Source: Verrucomicrobiales bacterium
GTDB lineage: Bacteria > Verrucomicrobiota > Verrucomicrobiia > Verrucomicrobiales > V1-33
Length of the DNA stretch: 64,000 nt
Reading direction: 5' to 3'
NCBI GenBank assembly: GCA_028293125.1
Contig: JAQGPJ010000061.1
Span: 124,001 to 188,000, forward strand
Below, one piece after another: positions 45,235 through 55,948 of this stretch. The position numbers were made by a program, and so were the translations under genes. The notes below the pieces were generated by a model. The model was given only the letters and a program-made list of their open reading frames with translations, searched no databases and was not told the origin of the DNA. Numbering within the stretch: the stretch's first letter is position 1; every line of letters begins with the position of its first letter.

Positions 45235-45497
45235 GCCACCGGGAGGTCGTATTCCTTGGATCCGCTGGAGCAGGGTTGGGATGAAAGGTGCTCATCAGCC
45301 ATCTCAGCATTGACCGCGAGGACACCTTCCACGGCATCCGCCAAATTCTCCAAGGCTTCCTCTTCAGTTTCCCCTTGGGAAACAGCGCCCCTGATTTGGG
45401 GACAGTAGGCCGTGAATCCTCCCTCCTCACATGGAATAAGCCGCGCCTTCAGGGAGAGATGGACTTTTTGTCCTGTCTTACCCAAGGATTTTCCCAT
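45231..45497 (-). CDS. hicB: HicB-like antitoxin
   Basis: An 88-residue antitoxin of the HicB family. The partial RNase H-like fold reads LKARLIPCEEGGFTAYCPQI, then GAVSQGETEEEALENLADAV, the usual HicB core. The ATG at 45497 gives the compact family length. Upstream in-frame text is non-homologous. The C-terminus lacks the ribbon-helix-helix or HTH extension seen in many HicBs, so it may not bind DNA itself. HicB precedes HicA here, and the 4-base stop/start overlap shows translational coupling. With its toxin broken, it may be a surviving antitoxin that protects against other HicA copies. Confidence 0.85.
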   Translation of the reverse strand: MGKSLGKTGQKVHLSLKARLIPCEEGGFTAYCPQIRGAVSQGETEEEALENLADAVEGVLAVNAEMADEHLSSQPCSSGSKEYDLPVA

Positions 45498-45650
45498 GGT
45501 TGGGAATAACTTCTTTTCAGAAAAAAGCAATCGCTGGCCGGCGCCGGAAAGGTTTCCATGGAATGCGGGCCCAGCAGGCCGGAATGGCTGGAAAATGCCC
45601 GGAATCCCACTGCATCCGCTCCAAATCCCAGCGGACCGCGGAAGCTTGGA

Positions 45651-45695
45651 ATCACAAAAAAACACCCGGCGGTCAGGCCGGGTGTTTTTTGTGAT
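45651..45695 (-). terminator. Terminator at the end of the atp operon
   Basis: A long stem, ATCACAAAAAAACACCCGGC / GCCGGGTGTTTTTTGTGAT, has a short loop and one unpaired A. It starts 58 bases after the atpC stop and runs into A/T tracts on both strands, so it can also stop transcripts coming from the other side. Confidence 0.85.
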
Positions 45696-45752
45696 TTGAT
45701 TTTGCGGATGCCTGTTTCAGAGCGGAAAGCCAATGGCTTTTCCACTTTCGGC

Positions 45753-46154
45753 TCAGACCGTGCGGCGTTTGCGCTTGAGATGGAGCTGGGCAATCGAGTT
45801 GGCGATGGCGGCCTCCACCGCGGCGATCTCCTCGGGCAGCACGTCCTCCTTGAGGCGGGACTGGGCGCGGTCGAGAGCGGCCTGCACGGCGGCTTCATCA
45901 ATGTCGCTGTCGCGGATGGCCATATCCGTGAGCACATTGACGTGGTCGCCGGTGATTTCGGCAAAGCCGGAGCCGATGGCCAGCTCGTGGGTTTTGCTGT
46001 CCTTGGTGTAGCGCAGCTCGCCGGCGTTCAGAGTGGAGACCAGCGCGGCGTGATGCGGCAGGATGCCCATCTCGCCGAGCGTTCCGGGCAGCACGACGCC
46101 GGAGACATCATCGGAGAATGCCTTGCCTTCGGGAGTGACGATTTCGAGGAGCAT
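45753..46154 (-). CDS. atpC: ATP synthase F1 epsilon subunit
   Basis: A 133-residue central-stalk subunit that helps couple rotation and inhibits ATP hydrolysis. The N-terminal beta sandwich (LEIVTPEGKAFSDDVSGVVL, then GTLGEMGILPHHAALVSTL) is standard, and the C-terminal helical hairpin (about 90-133) is present. It is the last gene of the operon and follows atpD after a 196-base spacer full of hairpin repeats, unusually long for atpD-atpC. Confidence 0.96.
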   Translation of the reverse strand: MLLEIVTPEGKAFSDDVSGVVLPGTLGEMGILPHHAALVSTLNAGELRYTKDSKTHELAIGSGFAEITGDHVNVLTDMAIRDSDIDEAAVQAALDRAQSRLKEDVLPEEIAAVEAAIANSIAQLHLKRKRRTV

Positions 46155-46173
46155 TGGAAAAGAGGTTAAAGAG

Positions 46174-46338
46174 TTCAGGATTCAGGGTTCAGGAAGAAGC
46201 TCCAAGTCAGGGTTTCAGCCTGGTGGCTGAAATTTGAAACCTGAACCCTTGATCCTTTTGCAAGGTATGACCGTTCAGGGTTCAGGAAGGGCTCTGAATC
46301 AGTCCCCAGTTATTCACTGAAACCTGAAACCTGAACCC
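46174..46338. repeat. Two hairpin-forming TTCAGG/CCTGAA repeats in the atpD-atpC spacer
   Basis: Block 1: TTCAGGGTTCAGG (46181-46193) pairs with CCTGAACCC (46240-46248), with an inner hairpin TTTCAGCC / GGCTGAAA. Block 2: GGGTTCAGG (46278-46286) pairs with CCTGAACCC (46330-46338). Both blocks use the same arm sequence, and related words recur in other atp spacers (48829-48893). They are non-coding and could influence mRNA stability between atpD and atpC. Confidence 0.85.
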
Positions 46339-46350
46339 TTTTCCCTTCCT

Positions 46351-47904
<1,554 letters not shown>

Positions 47905-48798
47905 TTATTCGAGGGCCATCTTGGCCGTGGTGATTTCAAGCAGTTCGTTGGTGATCGCGGCTTGGCGCACCTTGTTGTATTCGAGGGTGAGGTCCTTGAG
48001 CATTTGCTTGGCGTTGTCGGTGGCGTTCTTCATGGCCACCATCCGGCTGGAGTGCTCGGAGGCGCGCGATTCCAGCAGCATTTGGAACAGCGTGTTGCTG
48101 ACATACTGCGGCAGGATCTGGGCGAACACATCGGCCACATTGGGCTCGAAGGCATACTCCAGGGACGGACCGGCGGAGGCGTCTGTCACTTCTCCGTGCC
48201 CTACGCCCTCATAGGAGCGCTTGCCGCCCAAGGTCACGGGATTGATGGGCAGCAGCTGCTCCAGACTGGGGATCACCGTGGCCGTGTTGACGAAGTTGTT
48301 GAAGCCCACCAGCACGCGCTCATATTCACCGCTCAGGAATTTGTCCTGCAGCAGTTTGCTCACCGGGCGGAGCTGGTCGAAGCGGGCGGGATCCTTGATG
48401 GAGAAATCCGCCGAAAGCTCCTTTTGCAAACGGGCGAGTGACTGGGCACCCTTGCGTCCGATGCTGATGAATTCTGTTTCCTCTCCCAGATCGGAGGTGA
48501 GAACTTTCTTGAGCAGGTTGGTGTTGAAGGCACCGCAGAGGCCCTTGTCGCTGGTGATCAGCAGGACCAGCGTTTTGCCAGCCTTTCCGGAGCTGAAGTA
48601 GGGATGGATGTTTTCCTCCACCCGCTCCTTCAGGCTGACGAGCACTTTGTTCAGAAGGTCGGCGTAGGGACGGCCCTGGGTGGCGGCGTCCTGCGCTTTT
48701 TTCATCTTGGCCGCCGCGACCATTTGCATGGCCTTGGTGATCTGGGCCGTGTTTTTGACGGATTTGATCCGGCGGCGGATGTCGCGGGTGCTGGGCAT
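47905..48798 (-). CDS. atpG: ATP synthase F1 gamma subunit
   Basis: A 297-residue rotary shaft subunit. The N-terminal helix MPSTRDIRRRIKSVKNTAQI and C-terminal helix (SRMVAMKNATDNAKQMLKDL, ITNELLEITTAKMALE) form the coiled coil inside the alpha3-beta3 head. The Rossmann-like middle includes LVLLITSDKGLCGAFNTNLL. The order alpha-gamma-beta-epsilon is standard. Confidence 0.97.
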   Translation of the reverse strand: MPSTRDIRRRIKSVKNTAQITKAMQMVAAAKMKKAQDAATQGRPYADLLNKVLVSLKERVEENIHPYFSSGKAGKTLVLLITSDKGLCGAFNTNLLKKVLTSDLGEETEFISIGRKGAQSLARLQKELSADFSIKDPARFDQLRPVSKLLQDKFLSGEYERVLVGFNNFVNTATVIPSLEQLLPINPVTLGGKRSYEGVGHGEVTDASAGPSLEYAFEPNVADVFAQILPQYVSNTLFQMLLESRASEHSSRMVAMKNATDNAKQMLKDLTLEYNKVRQAAITNELLEITTAKMALE

Positions 48799-48828
48799 CT
48801 TTCGGGAAAATTAAATGGGTGCGGAATT

Positions 48829-48894
48829 CAGGTTTCAGGCTCCGGTCAGGGTTCCGGCCATTTGGCTGGCCGGAACCCCGAAACCTGAAACCTT
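48829..48894. repeat. Nested hairpin in the atpA-atpG spacer
   Basis: The inner stem GGGTTCCGGCCA / TGGCCGGAACCC (48849-48860, 48867-48878) is perfect. An outer stem AGGTTTCAGG / CCTGAAACCT (48830-48839, 48884-48893) is also perfect. It fills the whole atpA-atpG spacer and shares the CAGG/CCTG words with the atpD-atpC repeats. Confidence 0.88.
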
Positions 48895-48907
48895 GGATCT
48901 CTTTCGA

Positions 48908-50437
<1,530 letters not shown>

Positions 50438-50479
50438 GGCTTTTAGAATGGTGAAATGGGAGGAGGAAGAGGGAAAGAA

Positions 50480-50878
50480 CTACGCGAGAACCTGGCTGCG
50501 GAGAGTTTCGAGGCGGGCCTTGACGGAGCCGTCCCAGACAGTGGAGCCCAGCTTGATACGGATGCCCCCGAGGAGCTCGGGAACCGTGCGGAACTCCGCG
50601 GTCACATCGGAGCCGTAGCGGCTTTGCAGGTCGGTCGTGATTTTGCCCTGCTCATCGGCGGCCAGTTCTGTGGCGCTGTCCACAATGGCATGGCGCTTTT
50701 CGAGTTCGAGGCGCAGCAGGCGCTGGTAGGCGGTCAGAATGCCGAGATAGTTGCGCGGCTTGTCAGCGATCACCTTGTCCACAATGGATTTGGCGGCTGC
50801 CTCGTCCACGTTGCCGTTGCGGAGAGTAAGGCGCAGAAACTGCCTGGCGGTGCGGAGAGCGTCTTTGCTGACTTTCAT
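50480..50878 (-). CDS. atpH: ATP synthase F1 delta subunit, short form
   Basis: The stator-tip subunit that joins the F1 head to the b stalk. It has 132 residues, about 45 fewer than the usual 175-180. The C-terminal part is conserved (VPELLGGIRIKLGSTVWDGS, then RLETLRSQVLA). The N-terminal helical bundle (RTARQFLRLTLRNGNVDEAA, IADKPRNYLGILTAYQRLL) is present but compact. No better upstream start exists before the hairpin spacer to atpF, so the shortness looks real. Confidence 0.9.
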   Translation of the reverse strand: MKVSKDALRTARQFLRLTLRNGNVDEAAAKSIVDKVIADKPRNYLGILTAYQRLLRLELEKRHAIVDSATELAADEQGKITTDLQSRYGSDVTAEFRTVPELLGGIRIKLGSTVWDGSVKARLETLRSQVLA

Positions 50879-50890
50879 GAGTGGGGGAAG

Positions 50891-50981
50891 TTTTCAGTTC
50901 TCAGTTTTCAGTTTTCAGCGGTGACGGCTGCCGGTTTTCAGTATGGAACGGAAACCGCGGGCGGGCCTGCCGGAAAACCGG
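50891..50981. repeat. TTTTCAG repeats and inverted repeat in the atpF-atpH spacer
   Basis: Tandem-like TTTTCAG/TTCTCAG units occur at about 50891-50917. CCGGTTTTC (50931-50939) and GAAAACCGG (50973-50981) form perfect 9-bp arms. This is the third atp spacer with CAG-type repeats and hairpins. Confidence 0.8.
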
Positions 50982-50988
50982 ACTCTGA

Positions 50989-51483
50989 TCAGCCGATCTG
51001 GCTGAGGGCTTCCTTGTTCAGGCGGGCATGGTCCTCACCGGTGAGAGTTTTGCCGGTGACCTTGGAGGTCGTTTCGATGACCAGGCGGCCAAAATCGCGC
51101 TTCAGTTCGGAAAGCACGCGGGTCCGCTCGAGCTCGGTGGCCTCCTTGGCCTTGGTGATGATCAGCTGGGCTTCGGCCACGGTCTCCTGGCGCTTCTGCT
51201 CGGCGATGGCGACGGCGGCGGCCTGGGCCTCCTTGACGATGCGCGAGGCCTCGGCGTTGGCTTTATCCAGCACCGCGGCGCTCTGCGCCTGGGTGGCCGC
51301 CAGATTTTCCCGGATGGTCCCCAGATTGGCCTCACCCTCGGCGATGCGGGCGCGGCGCTGCTCCAGCATGGCGGTCACGGGACCGAACGCATATTTACTG
51401 AGAACCAAATACACGATCCCGAAGATGATGATCTGGGCGATGATCTTGGGCCAGTCGATGCCGAGCTGATTGAGGATTTCCAT
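50989..51483 (-). CDS. atpF: ATP synthase F0 subunit b
   Basis: A 164-residue stator stalk subunit. One N-terminal membrane helix (about 10-30; WPKIIAQIIIFGIVYLVLSK) is followed by a long Ala/Glu/Lys/Arg-rich helix that dimerises and reaches the F1 head (e.g. EQRRARIAEGEANLGTIREN). The length is typical. It follows atpE after a spacer containing a hairpin. Confidence 0.95.
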   Translation of the reverse strand: MEILNQLGIDWPKIIAQIIIFGIVYLVLSKYAFGPVTAMLEQRRARIAEGEANLGTIRENLAATQAQSAAVLDKANAEASRIVKEAQAAAVAIAEQKRQETVAEAQLIITKAKEATELERTRVLSELKRDFGRLVIETTSKVTGKTLTGEDHARLNKEALSQIG

Positions 51484-51565
51484 GGCGGGAAGCGCGTGAA
51501 ATTAAAAAAGGAACAGGACGGAGCGGAAAAACAGAAAGGAAAGTTCCGGCGGACCGGAAAGGGAC

Positions 51566-51596
51566 ATCCGGCGGACGCTTGCCGCGCCCGCCGGAT
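51566..51596 (-). promoter_or_regulatory. Hairpin after atpE in the atpE-atpF spacer
   Basis: The arms ATCCGGCGG (51566-51574) and CCGCCGGAT (51588-51596) form a perfect 9-bp stem with a 13-base loop. There is no T-run, so it is not a strong terminator. Its position just after atpE could protect the upstream mRNA and raise c-subunit yield relative to b. Confidence 0.5.
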
Positions 51597-51609
51597 TTCC
51601 TTGGAAGGC

Positions 51610-51888
51610 TTAGCGGCCTCCGAGAGCGAGAATAAAGGCGTAAATGGCGATAGCTTCGGCAAGGGCCATGCCGATAATCGCGATCACGAGGATGTTGCCG
51701 AAGGCACCGGGGTTGCGGCCCACAGCCTGGGCGGCGGCGAAGCCGGTCAGACCGATGCCGATGCCGGCGCCGGCACCCGCGACACCGAGGGTGAAGGAAC
51801 CGTTGATAGCTCCGGCGTTGGCCAGCTTGACGGCATCAACAGCGGCGGGAGCGGCTTCCTGCAGCATGGAGGCGATTTCCATCATCAT
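51610..51888 (-). CDS. atpE: ATP synthase F0 subunit c
   Basis: A 92-residue ring subunit with two membrane helices. Helix 1 holds the glycine motif GVAGAGAGIGIG, the loop is RNP (58-60), and helix 2 holds the ion-binding glutamate in GMALAEAIAIYAFIL (Glu78). The residue after Glu is Ala, not Ser/Thr, so sodium-type coordination is unlikely and protons are presumed. Residues 1-25 precede helix 1 as a short amphipathic extension. The start could be Met3. Confidence 0.96.
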   Translation of the reverse strand: MMMEIASMLQEAAPAAVDAVKLANAGAINGSFTLGVAGAGAGIGIGLTGFAAAQAVGRNPGAFGNILVIAIIGMALAEAIAIYAFILALGGR

Positions 51889-51976
51889 AGTATTATTTCT
51901 TTCTTGGCAGTTTGGTGTTACATGCCGCCGCCCACAGTCAGGCCATGGTCACGGGAGGCAAAGGGATGGCAGCTTC

Positions 51977-52942
51977 TCAGTGATGGGCATGCTCCTCGGC
52001 CTCATGGCCCTCATCATGACCGGTGGAGAGCTTGATAAAGACTGCGCAGAGAAGGGCGAAAACCATTCCCTGAAGAACGCCCACGAGGATTTCGAGGAAA
52101 TAGAACGGAATGGGAATGATGACACTGGACAGGAAATCCACGGCGGCATATCCAGTGTGCACCAGGCTGCCGGCAGTGTGCAGCAGATTCTCGCCGGCGA
52201 ACACGTTGCCATACAACCGCAGGGAGAGGGTCATGGGGCGGAAGGCGATGGAGATGATCTCAATGATGCCCACCATGATGAAGATGATGAACAGGCCGGC
52301 CCGGAGACCGCCCTTGATCATGCTGGGCGGAGTGAAGGTGTGGGCCAGAAAGCCGCCAAGACCCACTTCCCGGATGGTGATGTAGAACCATGAGATCAGC
52401 GCGCAGAATGCCAGACCGAAGGTGAGGTTCATATCCGCGGTGGCCGGACGCAGCAGCGGCGTTTCGATGTGGCTGGTGGCAAACAGCCCCGCGAGTCCAC
52501 TGGAATGATGGGTGAACCCGATAGTGCCCACACCGGGAAGCAGTCCAACCCAGTTGGAGATGGTCACGTAAATGAAGATCGTGGCCAGCAGCGGGAAAGC
52601 GCTGATTGCCACCTTGGGGCCCACAATGTTGGCCACCTGATTGTAGAGGAAATCAACAATAAGCTCCACAAGGTTCTGCCGTTTTCCGGGAATCAGCGTG
52701 GGCTTTTTCATCGCGCTGCGGAAGAACCACAGGAAAATGACGGTCACCAGAGCGGCGACAAAAACGGAGTTGGTCAGAAACGCCGCCCAGTGATGGGAGT
52801 CGCTGAAAAAGGACTGAGCCTTGGCGCTGACCTCATGCTTGGCAGGGGGAGCGGCATGCGCCCCTCCCTCGGCACCGCCGTGGACGGCGGCCTCGGCGAG
52901 AGCGGGAAGCGAGGAAAGCAGAGTGGTGAAGCTGCTGGACAT
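51977..52942 (-). CDS. atpB: ATP synthase F0 subunit a
   Basis: A 321-residue membrane subunit that forms the proton half-channels. Five or six helices are visible. The essential arginine is in RPMTLSLRLYGNVFAGENLL (after GIIEIISIAF). ATIFIYVTISNWVGLLPG is also conserved. An extended N-terminus (about 60 residues, His/Ala-rich) and a His/Glu-rich C-terminus (HDEGHEAEEHAHH) are longer than in E. coli. It is the first gene of the operon. No atpI precedes it; the upstream gene is an unrelated membrane protein. Confidence 0.96.
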   Translation of the reverse strand: MSSSFTTLLSSLPALAEAAVHGGAEGGAHAAPPAKHEVSAKAQSFFSDSHHWAAFLTNSVFVAALVTVIFLWFFRSAMKKPTLIPGKRQNLVELIVDFLYNQVANIVGPKVAISAFPLLATIFIYVTISNWVGLLPGVGTIGFTHHSSGLAGLFATSHIETPLLRPATADMNLTFGLAFCALISWFYITIREVGLGGFLAHTFTPPSMIKGGLRAGLFIIFIMVGIIEIISIAFRPMTLSLRLYGNVFAGENLLHTAGSLVHTGYAAVDFLSSVIIPIPFYFLEILVGVLQGMVFALLCAVFIKLSTGHDEGHEAEEHAHH

Positions 52943-53011
52943 GACGGGGCGCGAAGATTAAACGGCATTCAGAACTCCTGCAAAAAATGCGGAGTCAGAC
53001 ACGGAGGCGGG

Positions 53012-53040
53012 GTTTTAATTGATTGGCTACCAGGGCGCAA
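53012..53040 (-). promoter_or_regulatory. Candidate promoter of the atp operon
   Basis: On the minus strand, TTGCGC and TAAAAC are separated by 17 bases, about 70 bases upstream of the atpB start and directly downstream of the CRP-type palindrome. The match to sigma-70 consensus is only moderate. Confidence 0.3.
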
Positions 53041-53046
53041 GAGTAA

Positions 53047-53066
53047 TTTGTGAAATATTTCACAAA
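53047..53066. promoter_or_regulatory. Perfect CRP/FNR-family palindrome upstream of atpB
   Basis: TTTGTGAAATATTTCACAAA is a perfect 20-bp palindrome containing TGTGA-N6-TCACA, the ideal E. coli CRP half-site pair. It lies about 105 bases upstream of the atpB start, in the intergenic region after the preceding gene's hairpin. No regulator gene of this family is in the window. Confidence 0.6.
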
Positions 53067-53080
53067 CTTTTGTTAGCGGT

Positions 53081-53099
53081 GGTTTTCCCCCGGAAAACC
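53081..53099 (-). terminator. Hairpin after the small membrane protein gene
   Basis: GGTTTTCC / GGAAAACC (8 bp, 3-base loop) lies 19 bases past the stop of the gene at 53118. There is no T-tract on the minus strand, so it is a weak terminator at best, but it separates that gene from the atp operon. Confidence 0.35.
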
Positions 53100-53117
53100 G
53101 CTCCCGGACAGCGCATT

Positions 53118-53606
53118 TCAGGGCTCGGCCGGAGGCTGGGCCGGACCGGGGGCGCGCGGTGTTTCCGAAGAGGTGGCCGGAGAAGCGGAGGGCGGGCTGT
53201 TTTTATCACCCAGCCCCGCCTGAAGCTGAATGAACTGGCCTGGCCCTGTTCGGGCGTAGAGCGGAGCGTCGGATGCGGAGGCGGGATTCTCCACTGCTGT
53301 GTAAAGCTGGAAAGGGAGGGAATCCCCCGGTCCGGGCCCCAGCCGGAACATCCGGTCGTCCCGCAGGCGCAGCACTTTGCCGTCCGCCGGAGCCAGCCGC
53401 ACCACCTGCCCCTCCGCCTCCACCTGTACGGGGAATTGATCCAGGCGCCAGTAAGCGTTATCGCCCAGGGCGGTGGGGTAGCTCAGCCACACCGCCCGGT
53501 CCCGCTGCAGGGCGTCCCGCCACGCGCTGACCACCACCAGCCCGGTCAGCAGGGTCAGCAGCACCAGCACACGGGCCGGCGTGCCGCGGGGAAGATTTTG
53601 GGCCAT
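53118..53606 (-). CDS. Single-pass membrane protein of unknown function
   Basis: A 162-residue protein. The N-terminus MAQNLPRGTPARVLVLLTLL has one anchor helix (about 11-27). The middle is beta-rich (YWRLDQFPVQVEAEGQVVRL, then GKVLRLRDDRMFRLGPGPGD), and the last 35 residues are Pro/Ala/Ser-rich. I recognise no family. The start at 53606 removes upstream Cys-rich text that looks non-coding. It precedes the atp operon on the same strand but is separated from it by a hairpin and the CRP-like site. Confidence 0.7.
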   Translation of the reverse strand: MAQNLPRGTPARVLVLLTLLTGLVVVSAWRDALQRDRAVWLSYPTALGDNAYWRLDQFPVQVEAEGQVVRLAPADGKVLRLRDDRMFRLGPGPGDSLPFQLYTAVENPASASDAPLYARTGPGQFIQLQAGLGDKNSPPSASPATSSETPRAPGPAQPPAEP

Positions 53607-53964
53607 GGGAGAGGCGGGGCGGGGATTCAGACAAAGGCCGGGACAGCCGGAGCGGGACAGGCATGAGGCGGGAAACTCCCGCACCGGCGTGCCAAAAGTG
53701 ATTACCGAAACGGGAGGGACATTTCCCCGATGACGTCGTGTCCTTCTGAAAATGATTTATGGCAAACGGTATAGGCAGAAAACCCGCGGCTGCCAATCCT
53801 GAAGACGGGAAGATCGACCAAAACTGCGGCTGCGGAGAGCGGCTCCAGACCTGAAACCGGAATGCGTGTCATTGCCAGATTGCCGGAATCCTTTCCGGCG
53901 GCATCCCTGCACTGCCCCGCTGCCTCCCGGCGAATAGCAAACCCGGTTCCGGAATTATGAAATT
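53607..53964. other. Spacer between small membrane gene and tRNA-Ala
   Basis: About 360 bases with no credible gene. Short overlapping frames on the minus strand are partly shadows of the tRNA. A small palindrome, GCGGGA-AAC-TCCCGC (53668-53682), is seen. Promoter signals are not clear. Confidence 0.55.
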
Positions 53965-54040
53965 TGGTGGAGATTAGGAGATTCGAACTCCTGACCTTCT
54001 CATTGCGAACGAGACGCTCTACCAACTGAGCTAAATCCCC
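53965..54040 (-). tRNA. tRNA-Ala (anticodon CGC)
   Basis: A 76-base cloverleaf read from 54040 down: acceptor GGGGATT / AATCTCC, D-arm GCTC-AGTTGGTA-GAGC, anticodon stem TCTCG / TGAGA around loop TTCGCAA (anticodon CGC, decoding GCG), variable AGGTC, T-arm AGGAG-TTCGAAT-CTCCT, discriminator A and encoded CCA. The G-T pairs in the acceptor and anticodon stems are tolerated. GCG is a frequent Ala codon in a high-GC genome. Confidence 0.93.
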
Positions 54041-54168
54041 CAACTTCAGCAGCGGCGGTTCCCCGCCCTGTTAAAGCAAGCGATACCTCCGGCAGCCGGT
54101 TGTTCAAGAGGAATCCTTCAGGGAATTGACACTGCCGGACCCCATGAGGCCGGTTCCGGATTTTATGC

Positions 54169-55932
54169 TCACTCCGGATCCGGCGGAGCGGGAACGGGAA
54201 TGTCCACCGGTTTCCGCAACTCCAGGAGAAGCTGCCGTTCCTCGGCGGAGGTTTCGCGGAAAGCCCTGACCGCCAGCCACAGCGCCATGATCCACCAGAA
54301 AATCCCCGTCGTGACTGTGAGGACAAGGATCAGCTGGGGAGACCAGTACAGGTAGGCCGGCGGCAGTTTCGGCTCCGGCATGTTTTTCAAGGTGAGCAGG
54401 AGATCGATGGGAATCCGGCCGGTGTCCTCCGGCGCCATCCGGCCCAGCCATGCCGGTGCCATGGAGGGAAAAGGCAGTCCCAGTTTGAGCAGCTCCCCTC
54501 TCTCAAAAGCGAAGGCTATTGAAGCCAGCAGCATCTGGGCGGCCAGCAGCACCATCAGCATCAGGCTATAGCTGCCCAAGTGCCAGTCCGCGGTTCTGCG
54601 GAAAAAGCGCTGATACATGATCAGCGGGATCGGCAGCGTGAAAAAAAAGATGCCGGGACCGGCGATCAGGGCGTTCAGCTCCCGCAGGTTGCCGTTCACA
54701 AATTCCGGGATCAGTTGGGCACCGAATGGCTGGCCGCTTTCCCGGTCAAACCAAAAAGCCACACCCCGCGCAGCCACAACCCCTGTGAGAAGGGTTGCCG
54801 AAAAAACCGCTCCCGAGGGCCAGCCGGGATAAAGCAGCCGGCCCGCCAGCCTGCCCATTCTTCCCTTTCTGGCAAAAGGCAGCAGCACCGGAGCCAGATT
54901 CACGGGCTTTTCCAAAAGCGCCTGAAGCATGAGCAGCAATGCCGTGACCCCGGCCAGCGGCAGACTGAATTTTGCCAGCAATTCAAAAATTTCAGCGCCA
55001 TGAGTGTAATGGGAAGAATAACGGTGACTCCCGGGATAAGAGGTGGCGGAACTGTATATCCGGTTCAGGCTCCACTGCGCGTGGCCATAAAGGCCCCCGT
55101 GGATTCCCAAAACCAACAGGCCAACCAGCCGCCGCCGGGTGGCCCGGTTCTCCGCAAGAATGCCCACCCGCGCCGCGCCGAGATCGAGCGCGAAAAACAT
55201 GCCGTGCAGCACGGCGGTGAGAATCAGGGCCAGCAGGCTACAGCCGCCGGGCTCCCGGAGGACTTGGACAAGAAAATTGTCCTCCGTGCTGCCTTGCAGC
55301 TCCTTGACACGTTTCATGCAGAAGGAGCCCACGGCCACCGTCACCCCCAGCATGACGACCGCCCGCAGCAGAAAAAATTTCAGCCAGGAGAACCCGGTGA
55401 GCACTGCGGAGGACGCCAGCCCCAGCAGCAGAAAGACCCCCATCCACGCCAGCTCCAGCGCCACATTCACCCCGCCCATGAAATAACGCACGATGAAATA
55501 GGGCAGCACCGTCAGCGCCACCAGCACCTGCTGGGCGGCAATGGCCGCCCATTTGCCCAGAGTGATCCGCCATCCGGACATCCGGGTGAGCACGAGAGTG
55601 TCGATGGTGCTGGCACCCGACAGCTCATCGTGCAGGGCGTTGACCGCCCGCAGCGGCAACACCCCGCAGACCAGCCCGCAGTAGATCAGGAAAAAGGACC
55701 GGTTCAGCCCTTCCGGCGGGGAGCTCTCGTATCCCGCCATCATCCAGACCACCAGCACCAGGGCCAGATGCATGATCATCAGCCCCCATACAAAAAGCGG
55801 CGAGCGCAGCCCCTGCCGCAGCTCCTTGACCAGCATGGGACTCAGCCGGTCGCTGAAATCCTGCAGTCCCGCAGTGCCGGGGCCGGAGGGCTGATGGCTG
55901 ACGGTGACAGCGGCTGTGGGGGAGGTGGCCAT
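54169..55932 (-). CDS. ABC-2-like multi-pass membrane protein, downstream paralogue
   Basis: A 587-residue protein of about 10-12 membrane helices. The N-terminal region FSDRLSPMLVKELRQGLRSP is followed by LRAVNALHDELSGASTIDTL, then VLTRMSGWRITLGKWAAIAA, text typical of ABC-2 permease-like proteins in Verrucomicrobia. It shares long stretches with its upstream neighbour (e.g. LLPFARKGRMGRLAGRLLYP versus the neighbour's KGRIGRLAGRLLYP), and only 16 bases separate the two genes. No ABC ATPase is adjacent. The C-terminus ends PVPAPPDPE. Confidence 0.87.
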   Translation of the reverse strand: MATSPTAAVTVSHQPSGPGTAGLQDFSDRLSPMLVKELRQGLRSPLFVWGLMIMHLALVLVVWMMAGYESSPPEGLNRSFFLIYCGLVCGVLPLRAVNALHDELSGASTIDTLVLTRMSGWRITLGKWAAIAAQQVLVALTVLPYFIVRYFMGGVNVALELAWMGVFLLLGLASSAVLTGFSWLKFFLLRAVVMLGVTVAVGSFCMKRVKELQGSTEDNFLVQVLREPGGCSLLALILTAVLHGMFFALDLGAARVGILAENRATRRRLVGLLVLGIHGGLYGHAQWSLNRIYSSATSYPGSHRYSSHYTHGAEIFELLAKFSLPLAGVTALLLMLQALLEKPVNLAPVLLPFARKGRMGRLAGRLLYPGWPSGAVFSATLLTGVVAARGVAFWFDRESGQPFGAQLIPEFVNGNLRELNALIAGPGIFFFTLPIPLIMYQRFFRRTADWHLGSYSLMLMVLLAAQMLLASIAFAFERGELLKLGLPFPSMAPAWLGRMAPEDTGRIPIDLLLTLKNMPEPKLPPAYLYWSPQLILVLTVTTGIFWWIMALWLAVRAFRETSAEERQLLLELRKPVDIPVPAPPDPE

Positions 55933-55948
55933 AATGAAGTCCTGGCTC

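Noticed and set aside
46174-46338. A possible CRISPR array in the atpD-atpC spacer
   Set aside because: Only two units of inverted repeats without regular spacers; a REP-like palindrome fits better.
53702-54043. A 113-codon minus-strand frame starting MGDLAQLVERLVRNEKVRSS
   Set aside because: This is the familiar false protein read through a tRNA gene; the tRNA-Ala cloverleaf occupies its start.
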